From positions 1 to 55,414 of the forward strand of contig CANRNW010000006.1 in NCBI GenBank assembly GCA_947632145.1: a stretch of 55,414 nucleotides of DNA, in the 5' to 3' direction. Below, piece by piece: positions 1-10,928 of this stretch (positions within the stretch are counted from its first letter, which is position 1; every line of letters starts with the position of its first letter). A program made the position numbers and the translations under genes. Origin of the DNA: an uncultured Clostridia bacterium. GTDB lineage: Bacteria; Bacillota; Clostridia; TANB77; CAG-508. Below the pieces are notes generated by a model. That model saw only the letters and a list, made by a program, of their open reading frames with translations, ran no database searches and had not been told where the DNA came from.

Positions 1-92
<92 letters not shown>

Positions 93-105
93 TTATTGTA
101 TATAC

Positions 106-196
106 GGAGGCGTACCCAAGTGGTTGAAGGGGGCAGTTTGCTAAACTGCTAGGGTTCGTAAGGGCCGCGGAGGTTCAAATCCTCTCGCTTCCGCCA
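106..196 (+). tRNA. tRNA-Ser (anticodon GCU)
   Basis: Complete class II tRNA. The acceptor arms are GGAGGCG (106-112) and CGCTTCC, followed by discriminator G193 and an encoded CCA at 194-196. The anticodon stem GCAGT/ACTGC encloses the loop TTGCTAA with GCT at 140-142. The T loop is TTCAAAT and the variable arm is long. It reads AGC and AGU serine codons and probably shares a transcript with the upstream tRNA-Ser(UGA). Confidence 0.97.
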
Positions 197-210
197 AATT
201 CATTAATGCA

Positions 211-293
211 AGAGTGAATAGTAAAAAGTATAAAAATCGTTTAATGGGATATCAAAAAAACGAAATTGTACTCTTAACTATTCACTTTTTTTA
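211..293 (+). terminator. Possible Rho-independent terminator of the tRNA pair
   Basis: AGTGAATAGT (213-222) pairs perfectly with ACTATTCACT (277-286), and a run of T (286-292) follows at once. The 54-nt loop is unusually long for an intrinsic terminator, which lowers confidence. The position, directly after the tRNAs and before the guaB promoter, fits. Confidence 0.5.
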
Positions 294-333
294 TTATTTA
301 TTATGAACTGCTATAAAACCTTAATATAAACTA

Positions 334-362
334 TTGAAAAAGTTTTTTTTTTAGTATATAAT
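334..362 (+). promoter_or_regulatory. Sigma-A promoter of guaB
   Basis: TTGAAA (334-339), a 17-nt spacer containing a T tract, and TATAAT (357-362). The predicted start is near 369, giving a leader of about 25 nt that contains the Shine-Dalgarno sequence AAGGAGAG upstream of the ATG at 395. The leader is too short for a purine riboswitch. Confidence 0.8.
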
Positions 363-394
363 ATCTCTCAAATATATAAAAAGGAGAGAATTTT

Positions 395-1900
395 ATGTCA
401 AAAGTTGTAGAAGATATATCAAGAACATTTAGTGAATATTTACTATTACCAAATTTAACGACAGAACAATGCATTCCCACAAATGTATCACTAAGAACAC
501 CTCTTACTAAATTTAAAAAAGGAGAAGAAGCTAAATTTAGTTTAAATGTACCTTTTGTGTCAGCTATAATGCAATCAGTATCAGGTGAAAAAATGGCTAT
601 TGCATTAGCTAGAGAAGGTGGATTATCTTTTATATTTGGCTCACAGACAATAGAGGCGCAAGCAGAAATGATAAGAAATGTGAAAAAGTATAAGGCGGGT
701 TTTGTAAGAAGCGATTCAAATGTAAAAATAGGTACAAAAATAAGAGAACTTGTAGAGCTTGTTAAACAAACAGGACATTCTACTGTAACAATAACAGATG
801 ATGGAACATCAAGAGGAAAATTACTAGGATTAGTTACAGATAAGGATTATAGAATATCAAAAGTAGATTTAGATGATGTTGTAGATAAATATATGACACC
901 AATAGAAAAGTTAGTATGTGCTAAAAAAGGAGTAACATTAAGTGAAGCAAATGATATAATATGGGAAAATAAAATAAATTGTTTACCAATTATAGATGAT
1001 GAAGGAAGACTTGCATATCTAGTATTTAGAAAAGATTATGAAGAAAGAAAAAATAATCCAAATTCATTATTAGATTCTGAAAAGAGATATTTAGTAGGAG
1101 CAGGAATTAATACAAGAGATTATAAAGAAAGAATTCCAGCATTAGTTGATGCAGGAGTTGATGTGCTTTGTATAGATTCATCAGATGGATACTCAGTTTG
1201 GCAAAAAAACACAATAGATTTTGTTAGAGAAAAATATGGTGACGATGTAAAAATAGGTGCAGGAAATGTTGTTGATGCTGAAGGATTTAGGTATCTTGCT
1301 AAAGCTGGTGCAGACTTTATAAAAGTAGGTGTTGGCGGAGGATCAATTTGTATAACACGTGAGCAAAAGGGAATAGGAAGAGGACAAGCTAGTGCATTAA
1401 TAGATGTTGTAAATGCAAGAGATGAATATTTTAAAGAAACCGGAATTTATATTCCTGTATGTTCAGATGGTGGAATTGTACATGATTATCATATAACATT
1501 GGCTTTAGCATTAGGTGCAGATTTTGTTATGATGGGAAGATATTTTGCAAGATTCGATGAAAGCCCAACAAGAGTAGTGAAAATAGGAAATAACTTTATG
1601 AAAGAATATTGGGGAGAAGGTTCAAATAGAGCAAAGAATTGGCAAAGATATGATTTAGGAGAAGATAAAAATAAATTATCTTTTGAAGAAGGTGTCGATT
1701 CATATATACCTTATGCAGGACCTCTAAAAGACAATTTAATGATAACAGTTAGCAAAATAAAATCTACAATGTGTAACTGTGGATCAATAACAATTGAAGA
1801 ACTACACAAAAATGCAAGATTGACATTAGTGTCAAATATAAGTATTCAAGAAGGTAGCGCGCATGATGTAATGCTAAAAGAAATAGATAAAAAATTCTAA
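395..1900 (+). CDS. guaB: IMP dehydrogenase
   Basis: Oxidises IMP to XMP with NAD+, the first committed step of GMP synthesis, in the cytoplasm. The 501-aa length matches the family (about 485-510). The protein has the TIM-barrel N-terminal part (about 1-95), an inserted pair of CBS domains (about 98-215) and the rest of the barrel. The catalytic loop reads [13 protein letters not shown] with active-site Cys319, followed by the mobile flap with RY in NWQRYDLG. The motif has GGGSIC where many bacterial enzymes have GPGSIC; other IMPDHs with this GGGSICITR form exist. The ATG at 395 is preceded by a strong AAGGAGAG. The gene converges on guaA, which performs the next step, and the two share a terminator. 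An IMPDH-like GMP reductase is unlikely because the CBS pair and flap are present. Confidence 0.97.
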   Translation: MSKVVEDISRTFSEYLLLPNLTTEQCIPTNVSLRTPLTKFKKGEEAKFSLNVPFVSAIMQSVSGEKMAIALAREGGLSFIFGSQTIEAQAEMIRNVKKYKAGFVRSDSNVKIGTKIRELVELVKQTGHSTVTITDDGTSRGKLLGLVTDKDYRISKVDLDDVVDKYMTPIEKLVCAKKGVTLSEANDIIWENKINCLPIIDDEGRLAYLVFRKDYEERKNNPNSLLDSEKRYLVGAGINTRDYKERIPALVDAGVDVLCIDSSDGYSVWQKNTIDFVREKYGDDVKIGAGNVVDAEGFRYLAKAGADFIKVGVGGGSICITREQKGIGRGQASALIDVVNARDEYFKETGIYIPVCSDGGIVHDYHITLALALGADFVMMGRYFARFDESPTRVVKIGNNFMKEYWGEGSNRAKNWQRYDLGEDKNKLSFEEGVDSYIPYAGPLKDNLMITVSKIKSTMCNCGSITIEELHKNARLTLVSNISIQEGSAHDVMLKEIDKKF

Positions 1901-1923
1901 ATTGAATTAAAAGATTATAAAAA

Positions 1924-1965
1924 AAGTATATATAGTTTTTTTAAAAATCTATATATACTTTTTTA
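1924..1965. terminator. Bidirectional terminator between guaB and guaA
   Basis: A 12-bp perfect stem, AAGTATATATAG (1924-1935) with CTATATATACTT (1949-1960), around a 13-nt loop. Runs of T follow on the + strand and runs of A precede it, so it can terminate both converging genes. The guaA stop codon lies only a few bases further on, which fits use from both sides. Confidence 0.85.
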
Positions 1966-1972
1966 TTGCATA

Positions 1973-3508
1973 TTATTCCCATTCAATTGTTGCAGGTGGC
2001 TTGCTTGTAATATCATAAACAACTCTATTTACATGTTTTACTTCATTTACAATTCTACTTGAAATTTTTTCTAATAAATCATAAGGAATTCTGCTCCAAG
2101 TAGCAGTCATAAAGTCTGAAGTAGTTACAGAACGTAGAGCTATAGTATAATCATAAGTTCTCTCATCTCCCATAACACCTACACTTTTCAAATTAGTTAA
2201 AACTGCAAAATATTGATTAAGTTCTTTATCTAAACCAACATTTGCAACCTCTTCTCTAAAAATTGCATCTGCATCTTTTAAAATATTTAGTTTATCATCT
2301 GTTATATCTCCAATTATTCTAATTGCAAGACCTGGACCAGGGAAAGGTTGTCTAAATACTAAGTTTTCTGGAATTCCAAGCTCTAATCCAGTTTTTCTAA
2401 CTTCATCTTTAAATAAATCACGTAAAGGTTCAACAATTTCCTTAAAATCTACGTAGTCTGGAAGTCCACCAACATTATGATGGCTTTTAATAGTTGCGCC
2501 TTTACCTAAACCGCTTTCTATAACATCTGGATATATTGTTCCTTGAACAAGGTAATCAACAGTACCAATTTTTTTAGCTTCTTCCTCAAATACTCTTATA
2601 AATTCTTCACCTATAATTTTTCTTTTCTTTTCTGGCTCTGTTACTCCAGCAAGTTTTGCTAAAAATCTATCTTTAGCGTTAACTCTAATTAAATTTATAT
2701 CGAATTGATTTCTAAAGATATTTTCTACTTCATCACCTTCATTTTTTCTTAAAAGGCCGTGATCAACAAAAATACAAGTTAAGTTTTTTCCAATAGCTTT
2801 ATGTAATAGTACTGCTGCAACTGAAGAATCAACTCCACCAGATAATGCACATAAAGCTTTTTTATCACCTATTCGTTCCCTTAAAGTTTTAATAGAATCT
2901 TGCACAAAAGAAGACATTTTCCAAGTACCAGTACAATTGCACACATTAAATAAGAAATTTTTAATAATTTGAGTGCCTTTAACAGTATTATTTACTTCTG
3001 GATGGAATTGAATTCCATAAAGTTTTTTATCCACATTTTGCATAGCAGCAATAGGACAATTGCTTGTGTTTCCTATAACCTCAAATCCTACAGGCACCTG
3101 TGATACAAAGTCTGTATGACTCATAAGGCAAATATTAGTGTTTTCAAATCCTTCAAACAAAGGAGAAGTACTAATGTTAACAGGTGTTTCACCATATTCT
3201 CTTTTTTCTGCTCGCAAGACTGTACCACCAAGAGTATAAGTCATAAGTTGCATACCATAACAAATACCTAAAATTGGAATTCCTAAATCGAAAATCTTTG
3301 GATCACATTTTGGTGCATCATCTGCATAGACACTTGCAGGTCCACCAGTAAATATAATACCTTTTGGCTTTTTTTCAATGATTTTGTCTATTGGAGTATT
3401 GAATGGTAATATTTCAGAATAAACATTACATTCTCTTACTCGTCTTGCAATTAGTTGATTATATTGACCATAAAAATCTAAAATAATAACTGATTCATCG
3501 TTTTTCAA
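1973..3508 (-). CDS. guaA: GMP synthase (glutamine-hydrolysing)
   Basis: Converts XMP, ATP and glutamine to GMP in the cytoplasm. The 511-aa protein has the full two-part layout. An N-terminal class I glutamine amidotransferase domain (about 1-190) carries the nucleophile Cys83 in GICYGMQL and the catalytic His-Glu in FHPEV. The ATP-pyrophosphatase domain carries the P-loop SGGVDSS (about residues 224-230). The C-terminal dimerisation domain ends in KPPATIEWE, as usual for this family. The start is supported by AGGAGGT upstream of the ATG. It is convergent with guaB, so two consecutive steps face each other but have separate promoters. No missing residues or frame problems were seen. Confidence 0.98.
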   Translation of the reverse strand: MKNDESVIILDFYGQYNQLIARRVRECNVYSEILPFNTPIDKIIEKKPKGIIFTGGPASVYADDAPKCDPKIFDLGIPILGICYGMQLMTYTLGGTVLRAEKREYGETPVNISTSPLFEGFENTNICLMSHTDFVSQVPVGFEVIGNTSNCPIAAMQNVDKKLYGIQFHPEVNNTVKGTQIIKNFLFNVCNCTGTWKMSSFVQDSIKTLRERIGDKKALCALSGGVDSSVAAVLLHKAIGKNLTCIFVDHGLLRKNEGDEVENIFRNQFDINLIRVNAKDRFLAKLAGVTEPEKKRKIIGEEFIRVFEEEAKKIGTVDYLVQGTIYPDVIESGLGKGATIKSHHNVGGLPDYVDFKEIVEPLRDLFKDEVRKTGLELGIPENLVFRQPFPGPGLAIRIIGDITDDKLNILKDADAIFREEVANVGLDKELNQYFAVLTNLKSVGVMGDERTYDYTIALRSVTTSDFMTATWSRIPYDLLEKISSRIVNEVKHVNRVVYDITSKPPATIEWE

Positions 3509-3539
3509 TAAATTTACCTCCTATTTAAATAATAATCTT

Positions 3540-3568
3540 ATTTTATCACAAGTTTATAATACTGTATA
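3540..3568 (-). promoter_or_regulatory. Promoter of guaA
   Basis: On the minus strand, TATACA (3568-3563), a 17-nt spacer and TAAAAT (3545-3540). The spacer ends in TGA directly before the -10, making TGNTAAAAT an extended -10 element. The predicted leader is under 30 nt and holds the AGGAGGT site. I saw no purine riboswitch in this short leader. Confidence 0.65.
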
Positions 3569-3596
3569 GAGGGATTTCCTAAAAAGTAAGAAAAAA

Positions 3597-3650
3597 CGAC
3601 ACACGAAAATCGATTTTAAGCAATTTTTTTTAAAAAATAGTATAATTATA
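3597..3650 (+). repeat. Core element copy 1 with AAAATCGATTTT palindrome
   Basis: Contains the perfect 12-bp palindrome AAAATCGATTTT (3606-3617), then a T tract, an A tract and TATAATTATA. A related element starts near 6116. The palindrome stands out because C and G are so rare in this region. It could bind a dimeric protein; the TATAAT lacks a convincing -35. Confidence 0.5.
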
Positions 3651-4419
3651 AATTAAAAACAAGTAAAAAAATAAATACTAAAATATTGGAAATTACTTTA
3701 ATAAACCATGAAATTGACCAATTTTTTTAATTTATAAAAAAATATAAGCATTGAGACTGTAAGAAAAAAATAAAAAAATAATTAAAAAGCAATAAATATA
3801 ATTTAATTCAAATAAATACTAAAAAATAATAATTAAATAAAAAAACGAATATATTTTTTTGTAATATATTTTGCACAAATATTAAAAAAAATAAAACGAA
3901 AAAATAAATTTTAAATAATAAAACCAAAAATAATTTATGAATAAAAAATTAAAAAAATAAAAAACAAAAATTTAATTTAGAAATAAAATTAAAAAATATA
4001 AAAAACAGAAATTTAATTTAGAAATAAAAATTTAAAAAATAAAAAACAAAAATTTAATTAAAAATAAAATTAAAAAATATAAAAAATAAAATTTTAATTT
4101 AGAAATAAAATTAAAAATATAAAAAACAGAAATTTAATTTAGAAATAAAAATTAAAAATATAAAAAACAAAAATTTAATTTTAAAATAAAATAAAAAAAC
4201 ATAAAAAATAAAATTTTAATTTTAAAATAAAATTAAAAAATATAAAAAAACAAAATTTTAATTTAAGAATAAAATTAAAAACATAAAAAAGAATTTTTTA
4301 TTTATGTATTAAAATTTAAAATATAAAAATTAAAATTTAATTTGAGAATAAAATTGTAATTCATAAATAAAAAAGATTAAAAAAATAATAAATAAAAGAA
4401 CAATATAAAATTATATTGT

Positions 4420-4600
4420 TTTATTTTTTAGTAGCAAATTTATTTTTTGTATATACAACAAAAGCAGATAAAAGTATTTTCAATATCACATTATATAATT
4501 TAATTTATTTTTATTTAATAAAAATAATAAAAAATATAAATGCTGGCACTGTAAGCAAATTAGATAAAGGAAATAATAAAAAAAGATAATAAATAATTAA
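4420..4600. repeat. Second-module core (AGTAGCAAAT ... ACTGTAAG)
   Basis: Carries AGTAGCAAAT at 4430-4439 and ATGCTGGCACTGTAAGC near 4540-4556, joined by a stretch containing TTAATTTATTT and AATAATAAAAAATATAAA. The same parts in the same order occur at 5215-5400. The ACTGTAAG part also occurs at 3756-3763. Intervals between ACTGTAAG copies are 792 and 829 nt. Confidence 0.6.
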
Positions 4601-5214
4601 AATAATATTTATTAAAATGTAGAAAAAATAAATCTAACAAAATAAATAAAAAATTATTTAAAAAATAAGAAGATGCAAAAAAAAACAAAAAATAAATTTC
4701 AAAAATAAAAACAAAAACGAAAAAATAATTTAAATACCAAAATAAAAAATCGAAAACAAAAATTTAAAATATGAAAAATAAAATTTAAATTTAAGAATAA
4801 AAATTGAAAATACAAAAAATAATTTATGAATGAAAAATTAAAAATATAAAAAGCAAAATTTAATTCAAGAATAAAATAAAAAATATAAAAAATAAAATTT
4901 TAATTTATAAATAAAAATACAAAAATAAAAATCTAATTTAAGAATAAAAGAATAAAAATACAAAAAATAAAATTTAAATTTAAGAATAAAAATTAAAAAT
5001 ACAAAAAACAAAATTTAATTCAAGAATAAAATAAAAAATATAAAAAATAAAATTTTAATTTAAGAATAAAAATTAAAAATACAAAAATAAAAATCTAATT
5101 TAAGAATAAAAATTAAAAATAATTTATAAATAAAATTTGAAAATATAAAAAAATAAAAATTTAATTTGCAAATAAAGATTTAGCAGATCAAAAAATAAAA
5201 AATAAAGAAATAAT

Positions 5215-5400
5215 AAGATTTTATTTTTTTAGTAGCAAATTATTATTATCATCAAAAATAAATTTATATATTGTATATATTATAAAAAACATATAAGAAC
5301 AGTTTCGATACAACATCAGATTATTTAATTTATTTGTATTTATGTTTAAAAAATAATAAAAAATATAAACGTTGATACTGTAAGGAAAATTAAGTGAGGA
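5215..5400. repeat. Third-module core (AGTAGCAAAT ... ACTGTAAG)
   Basis: Matches the 4420-4600 core: AGTAGCAAAT at 5231-5240, then TTTAATTTATTTGTATTT, AATAATAAAAAATATAAA and GTTGATACTGTAAGG around 5371-5385. On the minus strand both cores can be read as starting with a similar short peptide (YSINVYIFYYF here, YSASIYIFYYF in the other), but the other copy hits stop codons soon after. A decayed duplicated gene is therefore one explanation. Confidence 0.6.
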
Positions 5401-6115
5401 AAATAGCAAAAAAATAATAAAAAATATAATAAATATAATAATACTGATTAAATTATAAAAAAGTAAATAGTTAAATGAAAAAATAAATTTAAAATAATAC
5501 CTCCAAAGTTAGTTAATAAAATTAAGAAGATTTAATAAAAATAGAAATAAATTTTAGAAATAAAATAAAAAACAAAAAAATAATAAAATACAATTTAAAT
5601 TTAAAAATGAAAAACAAAAAATATGAAACAAAAAAAATAAATTTTGAAAAATAAAATTTTAAAAATCAAAAATATAAAAAATAATTTAAGAATAAAATTA
5701 AAAACATGAAAAATCAAAAATAATTTTAGAAATAAAATTAAAAAGTACCAAAAAATAATTTATAAATTAAAAATAAAAAAATATAAAAACAAAAAATATT
5801 TTTAGAATAAAATTTAAAAACATAAAAAATTTAATTTAAGAATAAAAAAATAAAATATAAAAATATATTTTTAATTTATAAATAAAAAACTAAAAATATA
5901 AAAATAAAATTTAACTTCATAAATAAAAAACAAAAAGCTAGAAAATAAAAATTTAATTTACAAATAAAAATTAAAAATATAAATAATGAAATTTTAATTT
6001 GTAAATAAAATTAGCAATATAAAAAAATAAAAAAAGGAAATTTAATAAATAAAAGTGATAAGTTAATAATATTATTATATTATCTATTATAAATATATTA
6101 TAATAATAAAAAATT

Positions 6116-6183
6116 CGCACAAAAAAACAATGCATAAAAATCGATTTTAAACAGAAATTTTTTTAAAAATAATATAATTATAT
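6116..6183 (+). repeat. Core element copy 2 with AAAATCGATTTT palindrome
   Basis: Matches copy 1 in order of parts: a CGCACA-like start, AAAATCGATTTT (6137-6148), a T tract, an A tract and TATAATTATA. It lies about 2.53 kb from copy 1, roughly three module lengths, so the two copies open the first and fourth modules. Confidence 0.5.
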
Positions 6184-7474
6184 AAATAAAACTTAAGTCA
6201 AAATAAGCTAAAAATAAAAAAACCCCCTTGAAAATAGTAAATTGTAGCAGCAGTATAAAATATATTTCTATATAAAAAAGTGATTAAAATTAAATAAATT
6301 AGGAAATATTTAAGAAAAATAAATAAAATTTATAATTATTTAAAATAATTAAATTAAATAAATTTATAAAGATACTGATTGCATTGATCAAAAATAAATT
6401 ACAAATAAAACCAAAAGATGATTTTAAATATAAAAATAAAAAGGAATTTAATTCATAAATAGAAAATAAAAATGCAAAAATAAAAATTTGAATTTAGAAT
6501 AAAATTTAAAAATATAAAAAATAATTTTAGAATAAAAATTTAAAATATGAAAAATAAAATTTAATCTGAGAATAAAATTTTAAAATGCAAAAAATATAAT
6601 TTAATCTAAGAATAAAAATAAAAAAATATAAAAATAAAAATTTAATTTAAAAATAAAAAATTAAAAATACAAAAATTAAAATTTAATTTAAGAGTAAAAT
6701 TTTAAAATACAAAAATAAAATTTTAATTTAAGAATAAAAAATAAAAAATACAAAAATTAAAATTTTAAGTTAAGAATAAAAAATTTAAAAAATCGGAAAA
6801 TAAAAAAATAATTTAAAAAAAATTAAAAATATAAAAATAAAAAAATAAAAATATTTATAAAAAATTAAATTAAAAAGAATAAAAATTATTATTCAATTAA
6901 AAGCAGTTTAAAAAAATAAATTTAAAATAATTATTGAAATAAATTACTCAAAAATAAATATAAGAAAATTAAAATATATAGAAAGTTATCCTAAATATTA
7001 TGGTATATAAACCAGAAAATTATTATTTTATTAAAAGATAAAGTTTTAAGAATAAAAACTAAAAATTTGGAGCTATAAAAAATAAAAAAATAGATGAATT
7101 ATATAAAATTAGTTATGAATAAACGAAAAAAATAAATAATTAACTATAAAAAGAAAAAAAGCATATCCGTAAGGATTTTTGAAAATAAATGTGTATTTTA
7201 TCGAAATTTAAATTCAATTTATACATAAAATTAAAATAAAAAATCTGAAATAAATAAAAAGACAATAACACTAAAAACTCTAAAACCCTTGAAATTAAAG
7301 CTCTTAGAAATTCGTATAATAAAAAATAAAATTAAAATTGAGGTAAAAAATAGAAATAAGAAAAAATTTGTTGATATATAAAATAAAATGTAATACAAAT
7401 TTAAAAATTTTATAAATAATATATTTCCCTAAAACAAAATGTTATTTTCTATAAAAACGTAACTTTTTGTTATA

Positions 7475-7503
7475 TTGATTTTAAAAAATTACCTTATTAT
7501 AAT
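7475..7503 (+). promoter_or_regulatory. Promoter of the 7539 surface-protein gene
   Basis: TTGATT (7475-7480), a 17-nt spacer and TATAAT (7498-7503). The predicted transcript starts near 7510, about 30 nt before the ATG at 7539. The leader holds the SD-like sequence GATGGGGG. This places transcription upstream of the signal-peptide start rather than of the later in-frame ATG at 7612. Confidence 0.75.
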
Positions 7504-7538
7504 TTACTTAATAATACAAAAGATGGGGGTATCAGTAT

Positions 7539-10500
7539 ATGAAAAAGTTACTAAAATGGACAACCATAACAATAGGGCTTGTAATGTTATTTTTATTTTT
7601 TGGCGTAAATAATGATGATATTGCAGAAACACGGTCCAACAATACCAGTAATAGAAGTTGAAAAAAGAAGCTACGATGAAAGTAGTAACGTATTGGAGCT
7701 TATAGTATATTTGAAAGAAAATGTTACATTAAGTAGCTATTCAGTTACTATAAAGTATAATAAGATGGATCCTTATGCCTATGATAGTGGTAGTGCAATA
7801 AATCCAGATGGTGGCTGTGAGGTTCCTTTAAATGAAAGCGGTTACACTTGTGGAGGCGGAGACATAAATTTAACAGGTCAAACTGACGATGGTTCAGAAA
7901 CAACAACAACAAGAAAAACAGCTATTTGTACTATTAGATTTAAATTAAAAGAAGATTTATTAGAAGAAGAATTACCTGAAAATTTATTTACAGTTGAAGA
8001 AACAATAATAGAAAATGATGAGGGAACATATGAAGAAGTATATTCTGGAATAGTAAATATAGGACCTATGGCAAGTACAATAGATACAATAACAATATCA
8101 GATGCAAAATTTGATTATACAACTGATACAGACGGAGATGCAACTAATGATGCATATAAATATGGAGAAAATATTAACTTAATTGGAGGAACAGCTACAA
8201 TTACTTATAGTAATACAAAAAATGGTTCTACAAGAACAGCTATATTAAAAAATGTAGACGGAGAATATAGTTGGTTTGAAACAAAGGGTGGAAGTGAAAC
8301 AGGAAAAAAACTTGATATAACAAAAGGCCCTTGGAAAGCAAATACAGTTGGAACACAAAATGTTAATGTAGAATATGAAGGAAAAACATCAAATAGTGTT
8401 GGAGTAAAGGTAGTAGATCAAATCGAAAATATAACGGTAACACCAGTAACAGAATATTATTATGGTGATGAGTTCGATTATGAAAATACAAAAGTAAATA
8501 TTAAATGGAAAAGTAAAGAGGCTCCAGAAGTAAAATCATTAAAAGAATTAGTAGATAATAATCAAGCAACACTTACAAATGATAAATTGCAAGGAGTTGC
8601 CAAAGAAATAGTAGAACAAGAGATATCAGTTAATTTTGATTATGCTGGATACACAGGAACACAAGAATTTACAGTAACAATAGAAGATAAAATAAAAGAT
8701 ATAACACTAGACCATGATTCAATGAAAAAAAGATATAAATATAAAGAAGAAGCATTAGATATAAGTAATGGATCAATAAATATAGAATGGTATAGTGGAA
8801 CAGAGGTAAGACCATTAGTTGGTATAAAGTTAGCTGATGGTTCATCTCCAGTTAAAGAGAATAATTCATTACAAGGTTTAAGAGAGTCAATAATTGTAAG
8901 TGATAGCGTAAAAATAACAGGATTTAATAATAGTGTATGTGGAACAAATACAATAAATATAGAATATTCATATACAGATAAAGATGAAGAAACTCAAACA
9001 AAAACAGGATTAACATACGATATAGAAATAGTAGATTATATAGAGCAAATAGTTTTTACACCAGTTGTAGATTATTTATATAATGAAGATTTTGATACCG
9101 AAAATTCAAAGGTAAGTATTAAATGGGCAAGTAAAGATGCTGCAGAAGAAACAACACTTTCAGACTTAATAGAAAATGGACATGCAACAATAAATGATTT
9201 TAATAGTAGTGCAGAAGAAATAAAGAAATCATTAGATGGAGTAAAACAAAATGTAACAATAACATTTAAATATGAAGCAGTGAAAGATGGAATTTATGAA
9301 GATTATGAAAGAACAACAGAACCTTTTGAAGTAACTATTAAGGATCAAATAGAAGAAATAACATTTGATGAACCAGACAAAAAAGATTATGACTATCAAG
9401 ATCCAGCTTTAGACTTAACAGGAGGAGTAATAAATATAAAATGGTTAAGTGGAGAAATAGAAGAAAGACCATTAAATAATATAGAAATAAAAGAAGGTTC
9501 AAGCCCAATTATAAACAATAATACTGAAAACTCACATTTAAATGATTCAATATTAGTAACAGGATTTGATAGTAGCATATATGGAACAAATATAATTACA
9601 ATAAAATATTATTATGTAGAAGAGCCAGAGCCTGAAGAATTTACTTATAACATAAAAATAAATGTTGGAATAAAATCAATAACTTTAAATAAAAATGAAA
9701 TTTCAATTCCATATGGTCAAGTTATTACAGATGAATATTTAAAAACAAATAATTACAATATAATTATAACAAATTCAGATGATACAACAAGAAATCCAAT
9801 ACAAGTAAAAGCAGAGTGGATTGGAGAATATGACAAAACAAAAGAAAAAATAGGTGTAAGACAAGAAACATATGTAAATTATAATGGAACAAAGATACCT
9901 GTATTCATAACAATAGAAAATTGCTTAGACCATATTGAATTAACTAAAAATATGATAACAGTAAAATGGGGAGAAGAAATAAACTTTACAGAAGAATATA
10001 AAGTAATACCAGTAATGGCAAATGGAGATAAAGAAGAAGGAATAGCATTTACAGAAAGTACAGTTCGTCTAGAAGGATATTATGACTTAAAAGATGAAGG
10101 TATTTACAAAGTTCAAGTAATATACGAAGGAAAGAAAGCAGATTTTACAATAGTAGTAGTAGATCCAATAATAGAAGTAAGACTAGATGATGATGAAAAA
10201 GAGAAAATTCAAAAAGAATATAAATATGATGAAGAGTTAAATTTAAACGGAGCAAAATTAACAATAATAAAAGAAAGTGGAGAATACAAAGAAACTATAT
10301 CTAAGAATTGGACAGACTATGACAAACAGAAATTAGGAATACAAAAAATAAATATAAATTATAAAGATGATGAAACACAAGAAGTATTTACATTAGAAGA
10401 ATGTTTCGAAGTAGAAGTAAAAGACTATATAGTAGATATAGTGCTTGTAAAACCTAACAAAACAGTATATTTACCAAATGAAAAATTAGATTTAACAGGT

Positions 10501-10785
10501 GCAACAGTTAGAACAATAAGTGCAAGTGGAAAACTTGGAGATGAGGTTCCCGTAGATGAAAATATGATTTCTGGATATACAGAAGGGGTATTAGGAGCAC
10601 AAAGAATAACTGTAAATTACGAGGGATTTGAAAAAACATTTGACGTAATATTTACTGCACAAACAGGAGTCGCTTCTAGCAACGTGTACACGATTTTAAC
10701 AACAATTATCGCAGTGGCATCAATAACAATAATTGCCATGTTGACAATCATAAAAAAGGAAGAAGAACAAAATAAAAAAATGTAA
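7539..10785 (+). CDS. Secreted membrane-anchored Ig-repeat protein, interrupted by a +1 frameshift at a CGG codon
   Basis: Reading from ATG 7539 gives a signal peptide (MKKLLKW followed by a hydrophobic run to FFGVNN), then DDIAET, then CGG at 7632-7634 and a stop 24 nt after it. Skipping one base at the CGG joins this to the long frame, which starts GPTIPVIEVEKR and runs to 10785, 1081 aa in total. Residues about 33-170 resemble a cohesin-type beta-sandwich. Residues about 185-1030 are repeated Big_3-like Ig domains (YYYGDEFDYENTKVNIKW type). A transmembrane helix (about 1048-1072) and a lysine-rich tail end the protein. Without the frameshift the mature protein would have no signal peptide; the only in-frame ATG (7612) has no good ribosome binding site. 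Its role is probably surface adhesion or scaffolding, by inference. Confidence 0.8.
7632..7634 (+). other. Frameshift site 1: zero-frame CGG codon
   Basis: The zero frame reads GAA ACA CGG TCC and stops at TGA eight codons after the CGG. Skipping C7632 gives GAA ACA GGT CCA, which joins the signal peptide to the body of the surface protein. The post-shift codon is glycine GGT. Confidence 0.75.
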
Positions 10786-10865
10786 CAAAAGTTTAATAAT
10801 GTACCAAAACAAGAAAAGCCGTAAATAAAGCTGGAAATAAATTACCAATATGACAAAAATTACAA

Positions 10866-10894
10866 TTGACTCTAAAAAATAAGTTGTCTATAAT
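10866..10894 (+). promoter_or_regulatory. Promoter of the 10929 gene
   Basis: TTGACT (10866-10871), a 17-nt spacer and TATAAT (10889-10894), a near-consensus sigma-A promoter. The transcript would start near 10901 and contain AAAGGAG before the ATG at 10929. The preceding 80 nt after the 7539 gene show no convincing terminator hairpin. Confidence 0.85.
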
Positions 10895-10928
10895 TTATTT
10901 ATAATTACGAAAAAAGGAGAAATTTAGT

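Larger units (their letters stand above)
3590..7440. repeat. Gene-free A-rich repeat array with ~800-bp higher-order modules
   Basis: No credible gene lies in this stretch. Most 60-base lines contain only 2-6 G or C, and the + strand is strongly A-biased. Short blocks of the type AAATTTAATTTAAGAATAAA followed by ATTAAAAATATAAAAAAC recur about every 40 nt with many substitutions and length changes. These tandem tracts (about 3900-4400, 4680-5160, 5520-6030 and 6410-6860) alternate with less skewed cores (about 3590-3890, 4420-4620, 5215-5500 and 6060-6380). That gives four modules of about 800-840 bp. The final part (6860-7440) is A-rich without a clear module. Function is unknown. Degenerate duplication of a once functional sequence or a DNA-structure element are both possible. 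Confidence 0.75.

Noticed and set aside
3509-3600. Purine riboswitch in the guaA leader
   Set aside because: The predicted leader is under 30 nt, and the conserved loops of purine riboswitches are absent.
5221-5409. 62-aa minus-strand open frame in the repeat array
   Set aside because: It lies in a repeat core whose other copies have stops, has no good SD, and its composition follows the local A+T bias. It is discussed only as a possible gene remnant.
3590-7440. CRISPR array or riboswitch series in the A-rich repeat region
   Set aside because: Units are degenerate, variable in length and lack unique spacers of constant size; there are no cas genes and no conserved G/C-containing stems.
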